Positions 40,101 through 47,411 of a stretch of 64,000 bases of DNA are shown piece after piece (within the stretch, counting starts at the first letter, position 1; each line of letters starts with the position of its first letter). Position numbers and translations under genes: made by a program. Source of the stretch: Deltaproteobacteria bacterium (GTDB lineage Bacteria > UBA10199 > JACPAL01 > GCA-016699445); assembly GCA_016699445.1 (NCBI GenBank), contig CP064976.1:2542001-2606000 (forward strand), in the 5' to 3' direction. The notes beneath the pieces are model-generated. The model searched no databases, was not told the origin of the DNA, and saw nothing but the letters and a program-made list of their open reading frames with translations.

Positions 40101-40610
40101 CCCATTCTTTCGATGCGCTCACTCCCGCGTGATGAAGCTTCTCTGAAAAAATATTTTAAATACGATATTGAAAAATATGGACCTGAAGCACCAACGGATA
40201 TTCGTGATGTCTGGCCTGAAAATTACAGTGCCAATAGCTCTCAAAAAGTGTGGGCTGCTAAATATGCCGCGCGACATCCCAATATCGCTGTCTTGGATCT
40301 CTCCAGCTTTAAATGTGGTCACGATGCTCCGACTTACGGCATCATTGATAAAATCATTTCTGAAAGTAAAACACCTTATTCAGCATTGCATGATATTGAT
40401 GCCAATAAGCCGGGTGGTTCGATTAAAATCCGGGTTAAGACATATGCCTACACACTCTCTCTGAGAGAAGAAATGCTGACCGATCTTAAGGCACGTGAAG
40501 ACGAGCTTCAAAAGAGAATTAAAGAAAAACGAGAACAACTTAACCATCTAAACATTAGCATTCCTGTGATCAAACAGGAGACAGAGGAGAGCGCTTATAC
40601 AATCAACTGA
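37134..40610 (+). CDS. 2-hydroxyacyl-CoA dehydratase activase-type protein, two ATPase domains plus DUF2229
   Basis: Two BadF/BadG/BcrA-type ASKHA ATPase domains lie in tandem. The first (1-340) has IGMDVGSTTVKG, LGGQDAKIIIF, DKCASGTGATID and AAKCGVFAETD. The second (350-620) has IGLDGGSTSSKAV, IGGQDIKVLFM, NQCSAGNGMLLQ and YGCAVFLDSDRV. The KCASGTG/KCGVF cysteines ligate the 4Fe-4S cluster in known activators. A third part has CHFCPNNCSRTF near 645 and a DUF2229-like domain (RVLNIYSTAPLWRTYFESLGF near 768). Known activators drive one electron into a dehydratase with ATP; the substrate of this long form is not established. GAGGA precedes ATG 37134. Confidence 0.85.
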   Translation: MTQKIYIGMDVGSTTVKGCVVDPETLQILWSDYQRHETKQPEKVMEFMVRIGNEFSHIPQENIRLFMTGSGAAPLCESLGAKFVQEVNAVTLAVEKLHPDVGSVVELGGQDAKIIIFKLNKETGEKQVVTSMNDKCASGTGATIDKCMIKVGADHSLIQHLVYDDSKLHHVAAKCGVFAETDIVNLVKSGLPAQEILNSLADAIVMQNLSVLTRGNTLRHRVLLLGGPNTYLPFLQQCWRKRIPETWRERNYDYPKDIPIEELIFVPENSQYYAAYGAVIYGTYEGSETGLYKGLNGLKEFIHHGRKAHLGEKAGKPLVQSEEELAAFKEAYRIPKFIPKSPAPGSVVKGYIGLDGGSTSSKAVLVDENSEIILKAYQLSKGNPIQDTKEILNQMHDYYASQGSRLLVLGFGATGYAADVLEAALKSDVNVVETVAHMMSAVHFFKEADVICDIGGQDIKVLFMQNGEIKNFKLSNQCSAGNGMLLQAMADQFGVKVQDYADVAFGASLAPKFSYGCAVFLDSDRVNFQKEGFSKEELLAGLAQVLPKNVWQYVVQIPRMAELGKTFVLQGGTQYNLAAVKAQVDYIKDRVPGAAVHVHPHPGEAGAIGAAMETRRVVMRRGYSTFIGLDHAINIEYTTKNDESTVCHFCPNNCSRTFIDTKTPEGDAARYISGFSCEKGTVESQEEMVKIATHRTSLKKSYPNLVDYESHALYKMYDKDPMPVEGQEIEDILVKKTLLGNIKRVPFKRKFFRSSPEAWEKRRKMRIAIPRVLNIYSTAPLWRTYFESLGFDPSKIVWSDYTSEEMWQEGGKYGSIDPCYPSKVAQAHIHNLLFHKHEKKKLDYIFFPILTHIPSFLNYTVDTACCPIVSGTPEVIKAAFTKENNFFAERDIHYLDPALTLNEPHLFKKQMYNFFRPILDITEDENDFAVDQGWKAMTTFDEDVQSKGRDVLKWAEENGKMVLLLTGRPYHLDPGLNHNVLDEFQVLGYPILSMRSLPRDEASLKKYFKYDIEKYGPEAPTDIRDVWPENYSANSSQKVWAAKYAARHPNIAVLDLSSFKCGHDAPTYGIIDKIISESKTPYSALHDIDANKPGGSIKIRVKTYAYTLSLREEMLTDLKAREDELQKRIKEKREQLNHLNISIPVIKQETEESAYTIN

Positions 40611-40626
40611 ATCTTTCACCACACCC

Positions 40627-42191
40627 ATGGCTTTTCAGGATATCGAAGCGGAATTGAAAAACTTTGAAGAGATTGAACGACAGAAATTAGGCCTCGAAAA
40701 AGACCCTCAGAAAAATCAATGGCAAGACAAGATCAACCGTGAATTTTATGCGGATCAGCGTGAGCATACGACGATTCTGGTTTCAGGATTGACGATGGCT
40801 CATGATCGTTTTGTGCAAGCAGGTTTGGAAGGTTTGGGTTATAAGATTAAAGCTCTCGACTGCCCAGATACAGATTCTCTTCAATTTGGAAAAGAGTTTG
40901 GCAACAAAGGTCAGTGTAATCCCACATATTTTACTGTAGGAAATTTAGTTAAATATCTCTCCAACCTCCGTGATGAAACTGGAATGACACCTCAGCAAGT
41001 GGTTGAAAAAAATGTTTTTCTCACTGCTGGAGCCTGTGGTCCGTGTCGTTTTGGGATGTATGTGACGGAATACCGCAAAGCCTTACGAGATGCGGGTTTT
41101 GATGGATTTCGTGTCATGCTTTTTGATGCCAGTGGTGGGATGAATCAAACTTCTGGAAAAGAAGTGGGGCTTAAAATGGATAAAGAGTTTTTTATCACAT
41201 TGGCCAAAGCTATTTTTGCTGGTGATGCTCTCAATGCCATCATGTACCGTATACGTCCTTACGAAGTCGTTGCTGGTAGTACCGACAAGGCGATTGAAGA
41301 GTGTCGTCAAACCATCATGACAACTTTAAAAAATAAAAAATCCATCTTGATGGCTTTAAGACGCTGTCGGAAAATTTTGAATGGTGTGGAAGTAGATCGC
41401 ACAATGGTAAAACCAAAAGTATCTATCATTGGTGAATTTTGGGCAATGACCACTGAAGGGGATGGAAACTATAAACTTCAACGCTTTCTGGAACAAGAAG
41501 GTGCTGAAGTGGATATTCAGCTTATTGTTAACTGGATTCTCTACAATATCTGGCAGGCAAAAACCGATACAAAGAGTCGCATGGTCTTGCGCGGCTCTGA
41601 TGACAAAGCTCGTAAAGGATTGAAGACTACTCAGATTGCCAAAAAATTTCTTACACTCAAAGTTGCAGAGATGGCTTTGAAGGGTACTTTTTATACCTTT
41701 GCTAAATTTTTAGGGCTTAAGAATTTCAAACTTCCCGACATGGAAGAAAATGCCGAACTTGCCAGCCAACATTACAATAATGAACTGCGCGGTGGCGAAG
41801 GTCATATGGAAGTCGGTAAACTCATCCAGACCGTTCTTCATAACAAAGCTCACATGGTGATTTCCGTAAAACCTTTTGGCTGCATGCCTTCTTCTGGCGT
41901 TTCAGATGGAGTTCAGAGTGTCATCACGGAGCGCTACCCAGAAGCCATTTTCTTACCCATTGAAACCAGTGGTGATGGAGCGGTGAATGTTTATAGCCGT
42001 ATCCAGATGATGCTCTTCAAAGCCAAGAGACAGGCTGAAAAAGAGTATGAAGATTACTTAAATCTAAAAATCTGACGGTTGATGAAGTCAAAGCCAAGCT
42101 CGAAAAAAGTCGAAAACTGAGCAAAACGACTCATTACAGCCCTCATGCCGCAGCTGGAACAGCCGCCAACTTCTTGTTGGAAGCTGTTTAA
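40627..42191 (+). CDS. HgdB-like dehydratase-component/CoA-activase-associated protein, frameshifted at its end
   Basis: The 482-residue frame has TAGACGPCRFGMYVTEYRKAL near 135, a cysteine-rich motif typical of the 2-hydroxyglutaryl-CoA dehydratase component fold, and VKPFGCMPSSGVSDGVQS near 418. It stops at 42075. The next frame reads LTVDEVKAKLEKSRKL and ends in a conserved-looking tail at 42191. Adding one A to 42066-42070 gives DYLNLKNLTVDEV, for about 520 residues. It follows the activase by 16 bases. In many bacteria the two are one polypeptide of about 1,400 residues; here they are separate. No other hydroxyacyl-CoA pathway gene is present in the window. Confidence 0.8.
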
Positions 42192-42796
42192 TTCTCTAGT
42201 TTCTTTAATTTTTAATGATGGATGAATGACGAACTGAAAAAATTCCGTCAGTAATATTTCCTTCTTAATTTTTTCAGTTCCTAAAAGATTTTGATAAAAA
42301 AGTTCTTTAAATGATCCCAAAAGGGCAATGGACATCACGTGCACATTGCCCTCTCGGACAAAATTCATTTCCTGACCTTGTTTCAAACCACGGCGGATAT
42401 AATCCAATATTTGAGTGTAGAAACGTTTAAGCTGCATATCGAGCTCTTTATCTAGCCCCATAGCTTCGGCAAAAAGAAGTCGTGTGAGAAGAGGGTTATC
42501 TAAAAGAAGAACCGTAATACGTTCAATATTACCTAAAAGCTGCGAGGGGATCTGATCCACCGCTTCACGAGGGAGGGATTTTACTTGTGAGGAGACTTGT
42601 TCAAAAAGCTCTTCCATCAAGGCTGCAAAAATTTCGCGCTTACTTTTAAAATAAAGATAAAAAGTCCCACGAGCGACATTGGCTTTTTGATAATGTCCGA
42701 AATTTGTGTGTCGTGATAGCCCTTTTTACCAAAGACTTGAACGGCAGCATCCAACAACTGACGCATACGTTCTTCTTTTGTCAGGTTTTGAGTCAT
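42054..42796 (-). CDS. TetR-family transcriptional regulator, frameshifted in the DNA-binding domain
   Basis: From ATG 42796 the protein reads EERMRQLLDAAVQVFGKKGYHDTQISDIIKK, then the frame is lost. Adding one T to the plus-strand run 42684-42688 restores ANVARGTFYLYFKSKREIFAALMEEL, the canonical TetR helix-turn-helix. About 150 residues of helical ligand-binding domain follow. The open frame ends at 42054, inside the HgdB-like gene on the other strand. One more base in the run 42209-42213 would end it sooner, after HPSLKN. It lies two bases after ppnP. It may repress the 37134 promoter; this is not shown. Confidence 0.75.
42158..42188. terminator. Stem-loop at converging 3' ends
   Basis: AACAGC (42158-42163) pairs with GCTGTT (42183-42188) and CCAAC (42166-42170) with GTTGG (42176-42180), around a five-base loop and one small internal mismatch. 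It overlaps the last codons of the HgdB-like gene and is followed by TTTAATTCTCT, only modestly T-rich. As the tetR gene ends here from the other side, it could terminate both transcripts. Confidence 0.4.
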
Positions 42797-42798
42797 GT

Positions 42799-43113
42799 TT
42801 ATTCAAATAAACAGATGTATTCAGAGATACCACTCTCAACTTTAATCTCAAAAGAGGAGTTTCCAGGTACTGAAAATTCGGTACCGGCGGGGTAATCAGT
42901 CCAGGAAGTCTCGTCTTTCTTTTTAACAGAAGAGTGTCCGGCCGTAATAATCATTTTTTCCGGAGCCCCTGTGTTGAATAAAAAAGTTCCAGGATAAATC
43001 AGTCCAATCGTTTTTTTTGATCCATCTTTTTCCACGATACTATGACTGACGACTTTTCCATCAAAATAGATATTGGCTTTGGCTTCCACCGTGACATTTT
43101 CGAAACGACTCAT
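42799..43113 (-). CDS. ppnP: Pyrimidine/purine nucleoside phosphorylase, PpnP/DUF1255 family
   Basis: A small cupin of 104 residues from ATG 43113, set by AAGGAGT; the frame is open further upstream but without a supported start. The sequence FENVTVEAKANIYFDGKVVSH, then IGLIYPGTFLFNTGAPEKMII, AGTEFSVPGNSSFEIKV and a C-terminal ISEYICLF follow the DUF1255 pattern. In E. coli PpnP phosphorolyses several nucleosides to free base and ribose 1-phosphate. It sits between amrS and tetR on the same strand. Confidence 0.82.
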   Translation of the reverse strand: MSRFENVTVEAKANIYFDGKVVSHSIVEKDGSKKTIGLIYPGTFLFNTGAPEKMIITAGHSSVKKKDETSWTDYPAGTEFSVPGNSSFEIKVESGISEYICLFE

Positions 43114-43193
43114 AAACACTCCTTTTTTTAAATTTAAAGAAGAGGCTTTAATCACTGAAGACAAGAGGATCAACCTTTTACGTAAATTAATTC

Positions 43194-44270
43194 TTACAGG
43201 CTACTGAGTTGTACCGGAAAGCGTTTGGAGCCCCAATGTCCAGGTTGGTTTTCAAAAATACCTGGGCAAGGAGTGTGGCAGAAGAGACATTTTCCATTGT
43301 TTATATGAAACCCTTTTATGACGTATCCATCGCGTTCTATGAGAGGTCTATGACACTGATGACAATACGTCGCCTGTCCCTTGGGGTCGTGAATATTGCC
43401 TGTGTACACAAAATGAAGACCATTTTTGAGGGCGATGTCGCGAGATCTCCAGAGGGTCTCGGGAGGGGTAGGGATTTTATCTGTCATCCGATAATCAGGA
43501 TGAAAAGCTGTAAAATGAAGAGGAACATCGGGTCCTAAATTAGAATAAATCCACTGAGTCATCTCTTCGATTTCTTTTTCAGAATCATTTTCTCCAGGAA
43601 TCAAAAGAGTGGTGATTTCAAACCAGACTTTGGTCTCTTTTTTTAAATAGATTAACGTTTCGAGTACAGGTTGGAGATGAGCTTTAGTCTGATCATAATA
43701 AAATTTTTCCGTAAAACCCTTCAAATCCACATTGGCGGCATCCATATACCGGTAAAATTCTCTTCGAGGTTCGGGACTGATATAGCCTGCGGTGACAGCG
43801 ACACTTTTAATCCCTTGCGCATGACAGGCTTGAGCGACATCGATGGCATATTCCATAAAAACAACCGGGTCATTGTAGGTAAACGCAATGCTACGACAAC
43901 CCAGATCTTTAGCGACACGGGCGATTTTTACCGGACTGGCTTGATCTGCTAAGGTATCCATTTCCCGAGATTTGCTGATATCCCAGTTTTGACAAAAACT
44001 GCAGGCCAGATTGCAGCCAGCAGTACCAAACGAGAGGATGGGCGTGCCTGGCAGGAAATGATTGAGAGGTTTTTTTTCTACTGGATCGATACAAAACCCA
44101 CTGGAACGGCCATAGGTCGTGAGAACGATGGCGTCTTTTTCACGAGCTCGCACAAAACACATGCCGCGTTGGCCTTCCTGGAGTTTACACAGGCGAGGAC
44201 AGACGTCGCATTGGATGCGGCCATCATCGATTTGATGCCAATAATGCGTTGGATGTGTCGCTAATTCCAT
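43194..44270 (-). CDS. amrS: AmmeMemoRadiSam system radical SAM enzyme
   Basis: The 358-residue radical SAM protein has the cluster motif CNLACSFCQNW (CxxxCxxC) near 80-87, an N-terminal extra cysteine set CDVCPRLC near 19-26, GFCIDPVEKKPLNHF near 58, and YCHQC plus CLFC near the C terminus. This layout, together with Memo and AMMECR1 genes starting 62 bases away on the opposite strand, identifies the uncharacterised AmmeMemoRadiSam set. The reaction is not known to me; the cysteines suggest extra Fe-S or zinc sites. It probably shares a transcript with ppnP and tetR. Confidence 0.88.
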   Translation of the reverse strand: MELATHPTHYWHQIDDGRIQCDVCPRLCKLQEGQRGMCFVRAREKDAIVLTTYGRSSGFCIDPVEKKPLNHFLPGTPILSFGTAGCNLACSFCQNWDISKSREMDTLADQASPVKIARVAKDLGCRSIAFTYNDPVVFMEYAIDVAQACHAQGIKSVAVTAGYISPEPRREFYRYMDAANVDLKGFTEKFYYDQTKAHLQPVLETLIYLKKETKVWFEITTLLIPGENDSEKEIEEMTQWIYSNLGPDVPLHFTAFHPDYRMTDKIPTPPETLWRSRDIALKNGLHFVYTGNIHDPKGQATYCHQCHRPLIERDGYVIKGFHINNGKCLFCHTPCPGIFENQPGHWGSKRFPVQLSSL

Positions 44271-44332
44271 TTCGCTAAGATAATAATGAATTGCCCCTTG
44301 CCAAGGGATAAAAGAGGTCTCATTCTAAATAA

Positions 44333-45120
44333 ATGAATTTTATCAGACAGCCAGCAGTCGCTGGAATGTTTTATCCCGATCATCCTCAAGAGCTTCGCAA
44401 GGAGTTGGAAGCTTATTTGAAAAACTCTTGTTTGGAAAAAGCTCCTAAAGCCATGGTGGTTCCTCATGCAGGGACTATCTATTCAGGACCTATTGCCGCA
44501 CAAGCTTATCAAACTCTCCGAAGTAAAGCTGAACAAATCAAAACAGTGATTTTGTTAGGCCCCGCACATCGTGTTGCTTTGGAAGGTATTGCGGCAAGTT
44601 CTGCTTCACATTTTAAAACTCCTTTGGGGGATATTCCTGTGGATCAGGAAAAAATTTCTCTCATACAAAATTCTTATGTCGGAATTTTAGATCAAGCTCA
44701 TGAGGAAGAACATTCTTTGGAAGTACAGCTGCCTTTTTTACAATTAGTCCTAAAATCATTTTCTATTGTGCCATTAGTCGTGGGTGAAACAACGCCTGAA
44801 ATAGTCGCTCAAGTCTTAGAAAAGCTATGGGGAGGTCCTGAGACATTGATTGTGATAAGCTCTGATCTCAGCCATTATCTTGATTATAAAACAGCACAAA
44901 TCCTCGATCGAGATTGTGCTGATAAAATCGAACATTTTGATTGAAACATTTAGATCATGAGCAAGCCTGTGGCTATTTTCCCTTAAGAGGTTTGCTCTAT
45001 GAAGCTCAGAAGAAAAAAATGAAAAGTAAAACAATCGATCTTAGAAATTCGGGAGATACAGCAGGAGATCAAGATCGTGTAGTAGGTTATGGCAGCTTTT
45101 TATTTTATGAGTCATCTTAG
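44333..45120 (+). CDS. amrB: AmmeMemoRadiSam protein B (Memo-like), frameshifted
   Basis: The first frame starts RQPAVAGMFYPDHPQEL and has the Memo motifs VVPHAGTIYSGPIAAQAY, LLGPAHRV, EEEHSLEVQLPFLQ and ISSDLSHYLDY. It stops at 44944. The other frame gives KHLDHEQACGYFPLRGLL, with the cysteine that lines the metal site in Memo proteins, and ends VGYGSFLFYESS at 45120. Adding one T at 44941-44942 joins them as HFDLKHLDHEQA, about 262 residues, the usual length. Memo resembles extradiol dioxygenases and binds metal; its bacterial role is unclear. It overlaps the AMMECR1 gene. Confidence 0.82.
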
Positions 45121-45667
45121 TGAAAATGATAAAAAAATTCTTTTGGAAAGTGCCAAAACTTCTATCTTGAGTGGTATGGAGTTTGGAAAGCCTTTGGAGA
45201 TTCAAGCTTCTCAATATTCTCCATCTCTTCAAGAAAAACGAGCTTCGTTTGTGACATTAGAATTAGAAGGAGATCTAAGAGGCTGTATAGGTGTTTTAGA
45301 ACCTATCCGGCCGCTTATTAGAGATGTCGTGGAAAATGCTTATGCAGCTGCTTTTGAAGATCCTCGATTTATGCCGGTAACAAAAGAAGAGTTTCCTTTT
45401 TTGGAAATTTCTCTTTCGATTTTATCATTACCTGAAAAAATAAATTTTTCGTCTGAGGAAAACTTGTTATCGCAAATCAGACCTGGAGTGGATGGCTTGA
45501 TTATAACAGACGGACGTCATCGTGGAACCTTTTTACCCTCTGTTTGGGAACAACTTCCCGATGTTAAGGATTTTTGGAGACATCTTAAAGGTAAAGCTGG
45601 TTTGCCTGAAAATTATTGGTCTTCGACAATAAAAGTAGAACGTTACTCTACCCAAAGTATTCCTTAA
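45107..45667 (+). CDS. amrA: AmmeMemoRadiSam protein A (AMMECR1 domain)
   Basis: About 186 residues. The conserved AMMECR1 core is ASFVTLELEGDLRGCIGVLEP near 55, AAFEDPRFMPVT near 90, and LSILSLPEKI followed by RPGVDGLIITDGRHRGTFLP near 135 and LPENYWS near 170. ATG 45107 matches where the family usually begins (LSENDKKILLESA); ATG 45089 is in frame and possible. Neither start has a good ribosome binding site, but the overlap with the Memo gene allows coupling. It is the third member of the AmmeMemoRadiSam set. Confidence 0.85.
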   Translation: MSHLSENDKKILLESAKTSILSGMEFGKPLEIQASQYSPSLQEKRASFVTLELEGDLRGCIGVLEPIRPLIRDVVENAYAAAFEDPRFMPVTKEEFPFLEISLSILSLPEKINFSSEENLLSQIRPGVDGLIITDGRHRGTFLPSVWEQLPDVKDFWRHLKGKAGLPENYWSSTIKVERYSTQSIP

Positions 45668-47361
45668 TTTTTACTTTTTACACATTGAGTAAGAGCTATC
45701 AAAAAACTCACAGAAGCCCATTCCACTTGATACAAAACAAGTCCCATAACACTACAAGCTAAGGCAATTAAGGGAAGAAAATTTCCTCGTATAAAAAAAT
45801 GAATCGAAATGAGCAGAAGTGCAAATTTTGCAAAAAATTTATAATGAATCAACATTCCAAAAAAATCTCTTGTTTGGCACATATTGGGATTTTGGAAATG
45901 AATCATAGCATCACTGCACAACTGAGCTACACTGGATGATTCCATGATCGAGTAACGAATCAATGCGGCTCCAACATATGCAAAAATAGAAATTAAAATT
46001 ATTTTAAAAGTAGGTGATGGAATATTTTTGGGCAAAAGTGAAAAAGCCAGAACAATAGTGATTGCAACCCATAGATCTGACTGCCAATTCGAAATTCCTT
46101 CCTGAAATAAAATAATAATACTGGCTACCCAAAACAACCATCCCCAATGAGTATCAATAGGTCTTTCAAAGCGATTTTGGCCATTTTTAAGAATATGATA
46201 AAGAATCAAAAAGGTTGGAATTATAAATATCAAATTTGGAAATTCACGATAGCGTGGGTCAAAGACAAGACCTAATGTGACAAACAAAGCCTGTGCGTAG
46301 AAAAGATATTTTAAAATATTAAAAATTAAGTGTGTTTTTTCTTTAGTAAATATTTTTATGATTAGGAAAAGCGTATAGAGAAGGCTTGTAAAGACAAAGA
46401 CTGTTCCTATAATTGTTTCCACAGGATCACGACTAGGAAAACCTAGTTTTTCAATTGAATCTGAAAGCTGGGAAATTTTTTCAGAGGGGCGATGTAGTAT
46501 TCCCCAATAACCGCCAACGGTGCCTTCATTGTATCGTTTCCAAGGTTGATTGTAAGCTTCAATAATATTGTAATGATAATGATTTTCTTCAGCCAGCTTG
46601 AGAAATTCCTGAATAAACTTTTTCTGATTTTCTTCCGAAGGCAGTGAGCCCTCTCTCATTCTACCGCGACTGGGCCAACCAGTTTCACCGATAAATATTT
46701 TTTTATCAGGAAATGCCGTCGAAACTTTTTCAAAAATACTCTTCACATGATGTATCGCTTGATCAATAGAAACAGGATCGTCTTCCCAATAAGGAAGAAC
46801 ATGAATGGTGATATAATCAACAGCACTCGCCACCTCAGGATATTTGAGCCAAAATTCCCACACATCTGCATAAGTTATATCGAGAGCCGGTAAGTTGTTT
46901 TTTACTTTTCTTATATAAGTGATCAGTTGAGCAGAGGTCATTTCTTTCCTCAGCAGAGTTTCATTACCAACAATCATGGCTTTGATTAAATGAGGGTATT
47001 TTTTAGCTATGGAAATTGCTCTAGAAATTTCTCTATCGGTAGCTATCGGATCATTATTAACCCAAATTCCAAAAAGAATTTTAAGCTGATATTTTTCAGC
47101 AAGTGGCGGTAAAAATTCAAGACCTGTTATAGAATAAATACGAATACACTCAGACTCTTGTGCAATCTGCTTCAAATCTTCTTCGACACGTTCGACAGGA
47201 ATTTTAAAATCAGGATTTTCCAGCTTCCATGGAGATTCATCTTTCTGAAAAGCTGTGTAGGAAACACATTGAAGTTTTTTTTCTGAAGCTTCCAAAAAAT
47301 GGGCTATCAGACAAAGAAATATGATGAATAAAAGATGTTTATAAAATCGATTTCTCATCAT
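45664..47361 (-). CDS. Membrane protein with GH17-like glycosidase domain
   Basis: The 565 residues start with a signal or anchor helix, then a TIM-barrel-like domain at about 30-310. Family 17 glycoside hydrolase catalytic glutamates are visible in MIVGNET (acid/base) and FIGETGWPS (nucleophile). The C-terminal 250 residues hold about eight hydrophobic spans. Similar proteins occur with cyclic beta-glucan or beta-1,3-glucan transfer (NdvB-type) in proteobacteria. Remodelling of an exported glucan is inferred. It is divergent from the OmpA gene (50 bases) and converges on the AMMECR1 gene by four bases. Confidence 0.75.
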   Translation of the reverse strand: MMRNRFYKHLLFIIFLCLIAHFLEASEKKLQCVSYTAFQKDESPWKLENPDFKIPVERVEEDLKQIAQESECIRIYSITGLEFLPPLAEKYQLKILFGIWVNNDPIATDREISRAISIAKKYPHLIKAMIVGNETLLRKEMTSAQLITYIRKVKNNLPALDITYADVWEFWLKYPEVASAVDYITIHVLPYWEDDPVSIDQAIHHVKSIFEKVSTAFPDKKIFIGETGWPSRGRMREGSLPSEENQKKFIQEFLKLAEENHYHYNIIEAYNQPWKRYNEGTVGGYWGILHRPSEKISQLSDSIEKLGFPSRDPVETIIGTVFVFTSLLYTLFLIIKIFTKEKTHLIFNILKYLFYAQALFVTLGLVFDPRYREFPNLIFIIPTFLILYHILKNGQNRFERPIDTHWGWLFWVASIIILFQEGISNWQSDLWVAITIVLAFSLLPKNIPSPTFKIILISIFAYVGAALIRYSIMESSSVAQLCSDAMIHFQNPNMCQTRDFFGMLIHYKFFAKFALLLISIHFFIRGNFLPLIALACSVMGLVLYQVEWASVSFLIALTQCVKSKN

Positions 47362-47411
47362 CTATGCATTGCATGATCAAAATCTTTTCGCTATCGTCTT
47401 TATAAAAAATT

